NCBI GenBank assembly: GCA_039197765.1
Contig: JBCCTX010000002.1
Span: forward strand, 5,759-69,758
Length of the DNA stretch: 64,000 bases
Reading direction: 5' to 3'
Source of the DNA: JBCCTX01 sp039197765
GTDB taxonomy: Bacteria; Bacteroidota; Bacteroidia; J057
Shown here: positions 9,973 to 17,903 of the stretch, one piece after another
Layout: every line of letters begins with the position of its first letter
How positions within the stretch are numbered: the first letter of the stretch is position 1
Made by a program: the position numbers and the translations under genes
Notes under the pieces: generated by a model
The model's input: only the letters and a program-made list of their open reading frames with translations
Told to the model about the DNA's origin: nothing
Database searches by the model: none

Positions 9973-10580
9973 CGGCATGCTATCGCAAATGCCCCAAAGC
10001 CACCGTCATGGCTCAAGGTAAGATCGAAACTAGTCTTAAATGCCTTACTTCTAATCTTAGGTATGTTTAAAGGAGAGCGAGAGAGTTCAAGGGATTCCAA
10101 AGGAACCGAAAAATGCGTAGCTACATAGGTTAAAGCAGCAGTTCTTAAAGAATCGGATTGCTCAGCCTTGCTACCCGCTAGCGGAAGAATTTGAACGGCT
10201 GCAAAGGAAGGGGTAATTTCCTTCCCACAAAGGGCATGAATCCAATGGGATCCTGTTTGCAACCTGAAGGAGTACATACCGCCAGGCACGCTTACCCATC
10301 CTTTTGTGAAGGAGTGGACTTCAAAATGTTTGGGAGCAAAATATCGTTTTCCCCGCTCTTTTAGCCATACTTTATAAGCAGCTTCTTTTATCGCCCAATG
10401 GGCAGCCAGACAAGTAACAGGCTTGGGTGCCTTACGTATCCGTAGGATTTCAGGCTGGGTAAAAATTTTATGTAGATAACGGTCGTCCAGCGTTCTCGCA
10501 CGCTTACTTACCCCCCTCAAATCAACGATATCATTGCCTAGTAGCAATTGACTTTCTCTCAAAAGGCTTTCTTTAATCAC
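9969..10580 (-). CDS. 4'-phosphopantetheinyl transferase (holo-ACP synthase, Sfp/AcpT type)
   Basis: A 203-residue protein with the superfamily motifs GNDIVDL (residues 15-21, metal-binding Asp17) and WAIKEAAYK (62-70, with Lys65 and Glu66). It transfers the phosphopantetheine arm of CoA to a carrier-protein serine. The start is GTG at 10580, which overlaps the stop codon of the upstream ACP gene (10573), giving translational coupling; the adjacent ACP is thus the obvious substrate. It is the last gene of the minus-strand lipid/polyketide cluster and overlaps the convergent uxaB by 4 nt. Confidence 0.85.
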   Translation of the reverse strand: MIKESLLRESQLLLGNDIVDLRGVSKRARTLDDRYLHKIFTQPEILRIRKAPKPVTCLAAHWAIKEAAYKVWLKERGKRYFAPKHFEVHSFTKGWVSVPGGMYSFRLQTGSHWIHALCGKEITPSFAAVQILPLAGSKAEQSDSLRTAALTYVATHFSVPLESLELSRSPLNIPKIRSKAFKTSFDLTLSHDGGFGAFAIACR

Positions 10581-10836
10581 TTTTCTGAGCGATTATAGCC
10601 GCTTGGATCACTTCAACAGCTGCTCCAACCGTTAACATTTGTTCAGCAGAGTCATCATCGATCTCTATTCCAAAAGCATCTTCTGCATCAAGGATTATAT
10701 CCACTAGATGGGCAGAATTAATGTGTAAATCCTGTAGGAGGTCCGTTTCTGGCTTGACCGAATCCAATAAGGACTTATCCTCCACGTAGGGTTGGATTAA
10801 CGTATGGAGTTTTGATTGTATTTCTTCTGCCGACAT
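10573..10836 (-). CDS. Acyl carrier protein (dedicated, cluster-specific)
   Basis: An 87-residue acidic helical carrier protein. The phosphopantetheine attachment region reads DLHINSAHLVDIILDAED, placing the modified Ser41 in an N-S-A context instead of the D-S-L of housekeeping ACPs. The rest (FGIEIDDDSAEQM) is typical of helix III. It would carry acyl intermediates between the ketosynthase, dehydratase and reductase of this cluster and possibly present the chain to the type III PKS. The following PPTase gene overlaps its stop codon. It is separated from the ketosynthase gene by 1.3 kb that contains an unrelated Rpn gene on the other strand. Confidence 0.85.
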   Translation of the reverse strand: MSAEEIQSKLHTLIQPYVEDKSLLDSVKPETDLLQDLHINSAHLVDIILDAEDAFGIEIDDDSAEQMLTVGAAVEVIQAAIIAQKSD

Positions 10837-11096
10837 AGAGTTGATATAATATAGACGTAAAAATTAGAGAGAATTCAGGAGAATGGGAAATGCCGCTACT
10901 TCAATTACTGCTTTTAAGCTTAATTAGAAAGGAATTCTCAAGCCTTGGGGATGTAATCGCTTGCAACCTACAAGAATTGCTAAACAATTTTTATAGCCAA
11001 TGAGCTAAAAAATATATCGATATACTAAAAATATATGCATAAAATTGATTTTTTTACTAAATTTATGAGAATAAATCTTCTAAATGGTATAACCCC

Positions 11097-12023
11097 ATGC
11101 CTACGCCCAACGATCCTCATGATAAGCTATTCAAAGCGACCTTTTCTGAAAAAGATGTAGCGATAGACTTTATCAAGAGCTTTCTTCCTGATTCTATTCA
11201 GGAGAAAATTTACATGGAATCTCTCAAGTTAGAACCAGTCTCCTATGTGAATCCTACTTTGTCTGGGTTCTACTCTGATGTTGTTTACAGCTGCTTTTTC
11301 GGGAAAACAGCTGTCCAAATCGTCATACTTTTTGAACATAAATCCTACATTGAGCAGTATCCTCATCTTCAATTGCTCAGGTATATGGTTGAAGCCTGGT
11401 TCCAGATGATCGGGCAAAATGAGACATTAAAACCAATCATTCCGATTATCTTCTATCATGGTAAAGACAGTTGGGTGTACAAGCCTTTTGAGTCCTATTT
11501 TGAAAAACTGGATTCTAGTTTATCAGCCTTTATACCATCATTCAATTATCTGTTGACCAATATTGGTAATTTAACGGATAATCAGTTAGAAGAGATGCAC
11601 ATAGGTGTGCTTCAACAAGCCCTATTTCTCTTCAAACACGGGAAAGACTCTTCCTATATGTTTCACCATTTTCAAGAGCTATTTAGGGGATTGGAACCCT
11701 ATTCTCAGTCTAACCAATATACCAGCCTGATTATTTCCTTTGCTGTATATATATTAGCTGTAAGTGGAATACCTAAGGAAACTTTCGTAAATTTAGTACA
11801 AAGTCTACCAACTTCTATAAATGAGCAGATTATGAACACCTATAAACAAATAGTAAATGAAGGGAGAATTGAGGGAAGGATTGAAGGGAAAATAGAGCAA
11901 CAAAACCAAGTAATTGTCCAAGGGGTAAAAAATGGTCTATCATTAGAATTAATTTCTAAACTAGCTGACTTGAGCTTGGAGGAAGTTAAGGCACGGATTC
12001 ATAGTTTGGGAATAGAACTATAG
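11097..12023 (+). CDS. Rpn family recombination-promoting nuclease / putative transposase (PD-(D/E)XK)
   Basis: A 308-residue protein. The N-terminal PHDKLFKATFSEKDVAIDFI is typical of the Rpn/YhgA-like (transposase_31) family. PD-(D/E)XK nuclease residues can be placed at Asp61 (GFYSDVV), Glu80 and Lys82 (ILFEHKSY). The C-terminal linker has the family's typical EGRIEGRIEGK repeats before a short helical tail. E. coli RpnA-type members promote RecA-independent recombination and act as DNA endonucleases. The gene is transcribed against, and sits between, the ketosynthase and ACP genes of the surrounding cluster, so it looks like an insertion. No terminal inverted repeats or target duplications were seen. 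Confidence 0.85.
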   Translation: MPTPNDPHDKLFKATFSEKDVAIDFIKSFLPDSIQEKIYMESLKLEPVSYVNPTLSGFYSDVVYSCFFGKTAVQIVILFEHKSYIEQYPHLQLLRYMVEAWFQMIGQNETLKPIIPIIFYHGKDSWVYKPFESYFEKLDSSLSAFIPSFNYLLTNIGNLTDNQLEEMHIGVLQQALFLFKHGKDSSYMFHHFQELFRGLEPYSQSNQYTSLIISFAVYILAVSGIPKETFVNLVQSLPTSINEQIMNTYKQIVNEGRIEGRIEGKIEQQNQVIVQGVKNGLSLELISKLADLSLEEVKARIHSLGIEL

Positions 12024-12145
12024 CTTTTAGCGCAGTGTCAATCCCTTACAAGAAGGCTTGGGGTTAACTTTTCCTCTTTTCATCCTAAACTTCTACATAC
12101 GTTAGGGATCTTTTCCAAAAGTTTATCAAAATCTTACTCGGTCCT

Positions 12146-13426
12146 CTACTCCCATCTCCCTAGTACTACACAAGCGTTTACGTCCCCGAATCCAAAGCTA
12201 GCCTTAGCCATGACGCGAAGGTCTATTCCTGACAGCGTTTCTCTCACTACACGAGAGGGATGTATCCTATTTGAAACCTCTTCATGAAGGTCTTCCGAAT
12301 TTATACTAGCATGCAGGAAGCCTTTATTCAACTGCAGCACAGTAGCGACAGACTCAATGGCTCCCGCTGCACTCAAGCAGTGTCCAATCATAGACTTGGT
12401 CGATTGTATATAGGGAAAATCCTTTTCTCCCCTGTTCAATGCCTCACTCCAGGCTTGGACTTCCAAGGAGTCTCCCCTTGTAGCTGTTAGATGCCCATTC
12501 AAGGCATCGATCTGATGAGGAGAAACACCTGCATCTTCCATGGCCGCCCAAATACAACGCTTCATACCTTCTACGTTTGGTGCGGTCATGGTCCCATTTC
12601 CTCTCTGGCCGCCAGAATTGGCAAAGCCGCCCAGATATTCGGCATAAATCCTAGCCCCTCGCTTCAAAGCGGAATCGAGGGATTCTACTACCAATGCTCC
12701 AGCTCCAGAGCCCGGTACAAAACCTGCTGCTGTAGTACTCATAGGTCTGGAAGCTTGTTCGGGGTTCTCATTGTACCTTCTACATAAAACGCGCATAGAA
12801 TCAAAGCCCCCCCATACATAGGGCCCATGGCTATCGCAACCTCCTGCCAGCATTCGTTTGGCTTTCCCACTTCGAATCCGGTCTGCAGCAAGGATCAGCG
12901 CCTCTGTTCCCGTACAACAGGCAGAAGCATTTGTACTTACCTGATTGCCTAGCCCCAAGGCTCCTCCTAAATGCGCACTTATACTACTCGCCATAGCCTG
13001 CTCAATCAAGCGGCTACCTAATCGCTTGACTCGTCCTGCATCTACTTCCAGAACGCCATCACGCAATGCTTCTATTCCTGTCATACCCGACCCAAATACA
13101 CAGCCGCTATCCCAGTCCGGCTCCTCTTTCGCTGCAGGCTGCAGGCCTGCATCTTTCCAGGCCATTTGGCCCGCTATAGACCCATAAATGACCCCACTAC
13201 TTTTCAGCGTCCTTAAGGTGAGATGAGAAAAATATTGCTCCTTTATTCCCTCTATTAAGGGAGGTATCCCCCCTACTCTACAGGCAAAATTGAGTTCTGC
13301 TAGTTGCGGAATAAACCTAATGCCAGAAGTACCCATTCTCAGCGCTTTCTCAAAAGCCTCTAAGCCCACTCCATTGGGAGCAACAACCCCCATTCCGGTG
13401 ATTACAACCCGTTGTTTATTCATCAT
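12146..13426 (-). CDS. Beta-ketoacyl-[acyl-carrier-protein] synthase, FabF-like
   Basis: A 426-residue thiolase-fold ketosynthase. It begins with VVITGMGVVAPNG; the nucleophile is Cys170 (SACCTGTEA), and the decarboxylation histidines are His312 (NGHLTATRGD) and His349 (STKSMIGH, with Lys344). It should condense malonyl-ACP with an acyl chain in the cytoplasm. The NGHLTATRGD element deviates from the NAHGTSTPxxD of FabF, which suggests a specialised rather than housekeeping enzyme. Its start overlaps the upstream dehydratase gene by 11 nt, so they are one transcription unit. ATG at 13426 or 13423 are both possible. Confidence 0.88.
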   Translation of the reverse strand: MMNKQRVVITGMGVVAPNGVGLEAFEKALRMGTSGIRFIPQLAELNFACRVGGIPPLIEGIKEQYFSHLTLRTLKSSGVIYGSIAGQMAWKDAGLQPAAKEEPDWDSGCVFGSGMTGIEALRDGVLEVDAGRVKRLGSRLIEQAMASSISAHLGGALGLGNQVSTNASACCTGTEALILAADRIRSGKAKRMLAGGCDSHGPYVWGGFDSMRVLCRRYNENPEQASRPMSTTAAGFVPGSGAGALVVESLDSALKRGARIYAEYLGGFANSGGQRGNGTMTAPNVEGMKRCIWAAMEDAGVSPHQIDALNGHLTATRGDSLEVQAWSEALNRGEKDFPYIQSTKSMIGHCLSAAGAIESVATVLQLNKGFLHASINSEDLHEEVSNRIHPSRVVRETLSGIDLRVMAKASFGFGDVNACVVLGRWE

Positions 13427-13862
13427 TTTTAGTAACCATCATACCCGAAAGCGTTCCTTTGCAAAGGGTTTTGCCCGACTCATCCCGCATAATAGTCATG
13501 CATTTTAATTTCTTGAAACGATAATAGATTTTATCTGATCGAACTTGTACCCGATCACCTGGATATACAGGCTGTAGAAACTCCACTTCCGCAGAGGTAA
13601 ATATGGGACGTACAGGCTCCATCATTTGTTCCCTTAGCAACAAACTGATTCCCAAGCCTACTAGACCTATCTGCGCCATGCATTCAATGAGGATAACACC
13701 AGGGGTAATGGGAAAATTTGGGAAGTGTCCCTGATAAAACCAAGCTTTTTCATCAAATTGATAGGTTCCCAAAATATGTTCTTCCCCCACATCATCTATG
13801 GTATCAACAAAGCGAAAAGGTGCTTGTTGGGGAATGAGGGAAAGAATTTGGTCGGAGATCAT
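13416..13862 (-). CDS. 3-hydroxyacyl-[ACP] dehydratase, FabZ-like hotdog protein
   Basis: A 148-residue single hotdog-fold protein. The segment YQGHFPNFPITPGVILIECMAQ region carries the FabZ catalytic His46 and Glu60. It would remove water from beta-hydroxyacyl-ACP to give the trans-2-enoyl chain. It is shorter and more divergent than housekeeping FabZ after the active site, but the full length is in the normal range. It overlaps the downstream ketosynthase by 11 nt and follows the reductase gene by about 100 nt, fitting a dedicated acyl-chain extension module. Confidence 0.87.
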   Translation of the reverse strand: MISDQILSLIPQQAPFRFVDTIDDVGEEHILGTYQFDEKAWFYQGHFPNFPITPGVILIECMAQIGLVGLGISLLLREQMMEPVRPIFTSAEVEFLQPVYPGDRVQVRSDKIYYRFKKLKCMTIMRDESGKTLCKGTLSGMMVTKNDE

Positions 13863-13963
13863 AGTTAATAGGGTTTGTAGTCCACAGTCTACAGTTAAGT
13901 TGGTTAATTTTGGCCTTCATAAACCGTTGACTATGGACCATTAAACTAAATATCTCTTTTCAA

Positions 13964-14764
13964 CTACCTCAACCTCTCCCCCCCATCCACGGGAATCACT
14001 GCTCCGTTGATCCAAGCTGCTTCATCGGTACACATTAAGTAAATGACTTTTGCAACATCTTCAGGTAGGGTGAGCCGTTGAAAAGGGTTTCGTTGACGGG
14101 CGAACTCTTTGAGTTGATCGGACTGTGGAATCATTCGGAAAGAAGGCGTATCCGTTACCCCTGCCTGAACGGCATTTGCACGTATTCCTAATGGGGCAAG
14201 TTCTACAGCCATCTGGCGTATCAAGGACTCAAGGGTTGATTTGGCAGCTGATACAGCACCATATCCTGGCCAGACTTTTTGATTCCCCTCACTTGTAAGT
14301 CCGATAACGCGTGCATCTACCGAAAATAAATCCAATTCAAGAATTCCCTGGGTCCACTCCCACAGGCTAGTAGCCATCGCTAACAGGGTGATGCGAAAGT
14401 CTGCCTCGCTTAAGCGCTTTTGCTTTTCTTCGTTGGGATTCATAGGGTTCAAATTACCTTTGGCAATAGAATGGAGTAGCAGACGAATGCTTCCTCCGTT
14501 GGATTGGATAGATTCTAGGCTTGTAAGTACCTCTTTTCGAGTTTCAGGCTTCAAGGCATCCTTGTTGAAGCTCAGCAATTCAATCCCCATAGAACGCAAA
14601 AGAGAGAAGTGGTCTTCAATTTGCCCGAGGTCAGCTCGTCTGTCTCGATGCAGAATACACAGATTCATTCCCTTTTCAGCAAGAAGTCGGGCGGAAGCCA
14701 AGCCAATTCCACTAGACCCTCCAAGAATGATTGCCCAATAGTTCTTCCCTCGAAAATCATACAT
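13964..14764 (-). CDS. SDR family enoyl-ACP reductase-like protein (FabL/FabI type)
   Basis: A 266-residue SDR. I choose the ATG at 14764 over a TTG two codons upstream. The cofactor motif is GGSSGIG (residues 15-21); LLHSIAKGN (97-104) resembles the HSIA element of enoyl reductases; the catalytic pair is Tyr168 and Lys175 with six residues between them (YGAVSAAK), the spacing of FabI/FabL enoyl reductases and unlike the YxxxK of ordinary SDRs. It therefore most likely reduces enoyl-ACP in the cluster's chain-building cycle. A ketoreductase function cannot be excluded. It lies between the type III PKS and the dehydratase on the same strand. Confidence 0.82.
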   Translation of the reverse strand: MYDFRGKNYWAIILGGSSGIGLASARLLAEKGMNLCILHRDRRADLGQIEDHFSLLRSMGIELLSFNKDALKPETRKEVLTSLESIQSNGGSIRLLLHSIAKGNLNPMNPNEEKQKRLSEADFRITLLAMATSLWEWTQGILELDLFSVDARVIGLTSEGNQKVWPGYGAVSAAKSTLESLIRQMAVELAPLGIRANAVQAGVTDTPSFRMIPQSDQLKEFARQRNPFQRLTLPEDVAKVIYLMCTDEAAWINGAVIPVDGGERLR

Positions 14765-14841
14765 GATCAAAAAATAATAAGTATGGATCGTTCTCCTTGT
14801 CCTGCTATACTTTGTTCACTATCCTTACAGCTCTTCCTTTT

Positions 14842-15903
14842 CTACTCCCAACGCAACAATAACCGTTGGGCAGTGAAGCCAGGTCCAAAACCCAACATCA
14901 AACCCAAGTCTCCTGTCTCATGGGGATCCTCAAATACCTTATCCAATACATAAAGGACCGTTGCGCTAGAAATATTCCCATAATCCTTGAGTACTTCGCG
15001 GGTTTCATTGATATGCTTTCCCAGAGCATGAAGAATCCCTTCTACTGCTTGAACAATTTTTTTTCCTCCTGGATGAAAAATAAAGTGCTTGATATCTTTT
15101 AGTTGTATGCCATTCCGATCTAGAAAGGGGTTTACAACCTCTTGAAACTGCCGAGCAATGGCTTCGGGAAGCTGAGGAGACAAGACCATCTTAAATCCTG
15201 TATTACTCAATCGGTAACCCAATAAGTTAATTGTATCATAAAAATGAAACATATCTGTATCGATAATTGCTGGACGTACTTCTGAACTCGGGCCAAGTAT
15301 GGCACAGGCACATCCATCTCCAAAAATAGCGGCACTTACCACGTTCTCCATGGAGAAGTCTTCGTGCTGAAAATTACTTGTAGGGGATTCAACGGCAATC
15401 ACAGCTGCGTATTTATCTGGCTGATGGCGAAGAAGATTCTGTCCGTAAATCAATGCCGAAGCTCCAGCGGCACAACCCATTTCAGTAACGGGGAGCCGCA
15501 TAATATCTTGGCGCATATGCAATCGATTAATCAAATAGGCATCCAGCGAAGGGATCATATATCCCGTACAACTCGTCGTGATAATGATATCCAGGTCTTC
15601 TGGTCGCAGGTTGGCTTTCTTTAAAGCAGACTTAAGAGCCTTCTCAGCCAATTCAACTGATTTTTGCATGTACAGGCTATTTTTTTCCTCAAAAGAAGTA
15701 GCCTGGAATACTTCATCGATATCCATAATAGAATACCGTCGGTCAACCTCTGCATACTTGAACAGGCGAAGGATCTTCTTCTGTGTCCTTTCCGGTTGGT
15801 CCTTAATCCATTCTTTGATATGGTCTAGACTATCTTCGGTTGTACGGGTAAAAGAGGGGAGGGCTTTGGCTACAGAAAGAATTTTAGGATAGGTGAGATT
15901 CAT
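14842..15903 (-). CDS. Type III polyketide synthase (chalcone/stilbene/alkylresorcinol synthase-like)
   Basis: A 353-residue homodimeric-type ketosynthase with the conserved Cys-His-Asn triad: Cys144 (EMGCAAGASAL), His277 (IFHPGGKK) and Asn310 (YGNISSATV). The C-terminal GFGPG loop (338-342) is also intact. These enzymes extend an acyl starter with malonyl-CoA and cyclise the product, giving resorcinols or pyrones. The neighbours on both sides make a long-chain acyl starter likely: a dedicated ACP, ketosynthase, dehydratase and reductase downstream, and a methyltransferase and FAD enzyme upstream. It overlaps the methyltransferase gene by 20 nt. Product class is inferred, not shown. Confidence 0.92.
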   Translation of the reverse strand: MNLTYPKILSVAKALPSFTRTTEDSLDHIKEWIKDQPERTQKKILRLFKYAEVDRRYSIMDIDEVFQATSFEEKNSLYMQKSVELAEKALKSALKKANLRPEDLDIIITTSCTGYMIPSLDAYLINRLHMRQDIMRLPVTEMGCAAGASALIYGQNLLRHQPDKYAAVIAVESPTSNFQHEDFSMENVVSAAIFGDGCACAILGPSSEVRPAIIDTDMFHFYDTINLLGYRLSNTGFKMVLSPQLPEAIARQFQEVVNPFLDRNGIQLKDIKHFIFHPGGKKIVQAVEGILHALGKHINETREVLKDYGNISSATVLYVLDKVFEDPHETGDLGLMLGFGPGFTAQRLLLRWE

Positions 15904-16621
15904 TAGCGTAAATTACTAATTGATGCCGAAAAGCCCAGCGCCATCGAAATTCTCTTTTACTGGAAGGGCAGAAATAGAGGAGTTTTTCCCAATCTTTTTG
16001 GGTAAATCCTTTACGAATGGATAGACTACCATCCTCGCGTACCATAGGAGAAGCCCCCAATAGCCTTGTTACCAATTGATATAGGAGATAGGGCAGAACA
16101 CTCCTCTGAAGATCGTTGATGATAACCCCTTTCTTCGCTAAATCACACCAAATAGGTAAATACGTTAGCAACGTTTCTGTCGGAAAGTGATGAAGTACAA
16201 GACTTAATGTAAGAATATCGAACGGGATAGTGTCTAGCGTATCTGAAAAGATATTCCCTTGTATATAGCTAATTTCGGGGTATTCTTTGGAGTACTTTTC
16301 CGCATAAGAAAGTGTGTAAGCATTTGCATCTAACCCTATTAATTGCACCTCAATCTGCTCTTTTCGCGCCCAAAGAGCTATTTTTCGGAGGGTATCTCCG
16401 CCTCCACACCCTGCATCTAGCACACGCAATGGAGTCGAGCATTTTTTGATGAGTCCTCGCTTTTGCATCTGTTTCAGCCCTCCAATAGTTGCCGTGTAGC
16501 CCCCCAAGTAACGGTTGATCAGCGTCAGTTCATCAAGTGCCTGTGCTAGTTCTGGCCCCTGAAGATCCAAATCATCCATTTTTTCTTCTTCCAGGGCTCT
16601 TTTTGAGAAATCAAGTCGCAT
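15884..16621 (-). CDS. Class I SAM-dependent methyltransferase (polyketide-tailoring)
   Basis: A 245-residue protein with SAM-binding motif I VLDAGCGGGD (residues 67-76), an acidic loop (GLDANAYTL) and the post-motif LSLVLHHF. This is the UbiE-like small-molecule methyltransferase type. It probably methylates an oxygen or carbon of the phenolic product of the adjacent type III PKS, as SrsB does in Streptomyces. It overlaps the PKS gene by 20 nt and starts 12 nt after the FAD oxidoreductase gene, so the three are one operon. Confidence 0.87.
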   Translation of the reverse strand: MRLDFSKRALEEEKMDDLDLQGPELAQALDELTLINRYLGGYTATIGGLKQMQKRGLIKKCSTPLRVLDAGCGGGDTLRKIALWARKEQIEVQLIGLDANAYTLSYAEKYSKEYPEISYIQGNIFSDTLDTIPFDILTLSLVLHHFPTETLLTYLPIWCDLAKKGVIINDLQRSVLPYLLYQLVTRLLGASPMVREDGSLSIRKGFTQKDWEKLLYFCPSSKREFRWRWAFRHQLVIYANESHLS

Positions 16622-16633
16622 TGCTATTGGGGA

Positions 16634-17776
16634 TTAGAGGGAAAGAGATGTGTTGAAAGGGATAGAAGATCCATGTGTCTTGCGAATCACTTGGGTACCT
16701 AATCGGGGAAATGAGGCCAAAAGTGGTACGGTTGCCCTGGACCATGTGGGAGAAAGAAAGGCCCGTTGTAAGGCACGCCCCACCCGAATGCGCTGGGAAA
16801 ATTGTTGCTTCCACAAACTTGTATAGGCTTCTTCTGTTTCTTTCCTATTCAATTTCCCTTCTAAAAAAGCGATAGTACAGTCTGAGGCCAGTTTTGCCGA
16901 ATGGATAGCCATCGCCATTCCATTCCCACAGAGCGGAGAAATGAGTCCTGCAGCATCGCCCACCATGAGTATGTGTTGCTCAACCGGAGGCTTATTAGAA
17001 AACGAGACATTGCTGATTACCAATGGTCTGCTGTAAAGAGACCGGCTACAGTGCATGAACTCCTCCAATTCCTTATTGGCTTTGAGTAAATGGGCTTCGA
17101 CAGCCTCAATGGATCCGTGTTCCTTAAGCACTGACCCTTCGACTAAATAACACATATTTATTTTCCCCTCCTCAATCTGAGAAATTCCACAATATCCTTT
17201 CGGAAAAATATGAAGCGCAATTACATCAGGGGGAAAAGATCCCTCACGATGATATTTTATCCCCAAGAATCCAGATCGCTCTGCAAAAAACTTTCGCTTG
17301 AGCACTCGATCAATCTGTGAACGCTTTCCATGCGCACCAATTACCATCCGGGAATGGAAGCGTTCTTGAGCGGATGTCAGTAAGTTAAACCGGAATCCAT
17401 CAAAGGAGACCTCCGAAATAGCGGTTTGCTCAAAGACTTCAACCCCTACTTCTAAGGCTCGCTTATAAAGCTCGAAATCTAAGAGATAGCGGCTTATACC
17501 CACCCCTCCTAAAGGTAGGGAAACTACGGATTGCTTTCCGGCTTTAGTTGTTAACAAAAGCCGATTGATTTCTGCTGGGTAGTAGGACTTTAAATCTATT
17601 CCCAATTCATACAGGTAGCCTAACACTTCTCTTGAGACATATTCCCCACATACACGATGAAAGGGGTAGGATTTTTTTTCAAACAGGTGTACGCTCAATC
17701 CCTTCTTAGCCAGTTGGATAGAACTAATTAACCCTGCCAAACCTCCTCCAATAATGGTTACATCTGATTTACGCAT
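16634..17776 (-). CDS. NAD(P)/FAD-dependent oxidoreductase (monooxygenase/geranylgeranyl-reductase-like)
   Basis: A 380-residue flavoprotein. The FAD-binding GGGLAGL follows the first beta strand (VTIIGGGLAGLISS), then FEKKSYPFHRVCGEYVS, and the second FAD motif MVGDAAGLISPLCGNGM. This fold covers aromatic hydroxylases (UbiH/PHBH group) and geranylgeranyl reductase-like enzymes. As the first gene of the operon containing the methyltransferase and type III PKS, it most likely hydroxylates the ring of the polyketide, matching SrsC in the Streptomyces alkylquinone pathway. It is divergent from the MbnP-like gene, with 127 nt between the two starts. Confidence 0.87.
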   Translation of the reverse strand: MRKSDVTIIGGGLAGLISSIQLAKKGLSVHLFEKKSYPFHRVCGEYVSREVLGYLYELGIDLKSYYPAEINRLLLTTKAGKQSVVSLPLGGVGISRYLLDFELYKRALEVGVEVFEQTAISEVSFDGFRFNLLTSAQERFHSRMVIGAHGKRSQIDRVLKRKFFAERSGFLGIKYHREGSFPPDVIALHIFPKGYCGISQIEEGKINMCYLVEGSVLKEHGSIEAVEAHLLKANKELEEFMHCSRSLYSRPLVISNVSFSNKPPVEQHILMVGDAAGLISPLCGNGMAMAIHSAKLASDCTIAFLEGKLNRKETEEAYTSLWKQQFSQRIRVGRALQRAFLSPTWSRATVPLLASFPRLGTQVIRKTHGSSIPFNTSLSL

Positions 17777-17903
17777 GCCTTTACTAACAAGTGGGAAATT
17801 AATTTCAGATCCTTTTTCTCAACCCTTTCTTTCCCAAAAGAGTTATACTGAATAAAGTCATTGTTTAGCATTCGAAGAAGCAATAACTTCAAAAAAAAAA
17901 TCT

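Noticed and set aside
10990..11045. AT-rich palindrome around ATATCGATAT
   Set aside because: It is short and in very AT-rich DNA, so it is likely to occur by chance; not evidence for an origin or operator.
11866..11900. EGRIEGRIEGK coding repeat in the Rpn gene
   Set aside because: This linker repeat is a normal family feature and not a separate element.
13863..13963. GTAGTCCACAGTCTAC and TTGACTATGGACCA strings
   Set aside because: They resemble short intergenic repeats common in Bacteroidota, but are imperfect, too short to define an element, and seen once here.
14388..14953. Two overlapping plus-strand frames of 114-117 codons
   Set aside because: They are antisense to the FabL-like SDR and the type III PKS, both of which have complete active sites.
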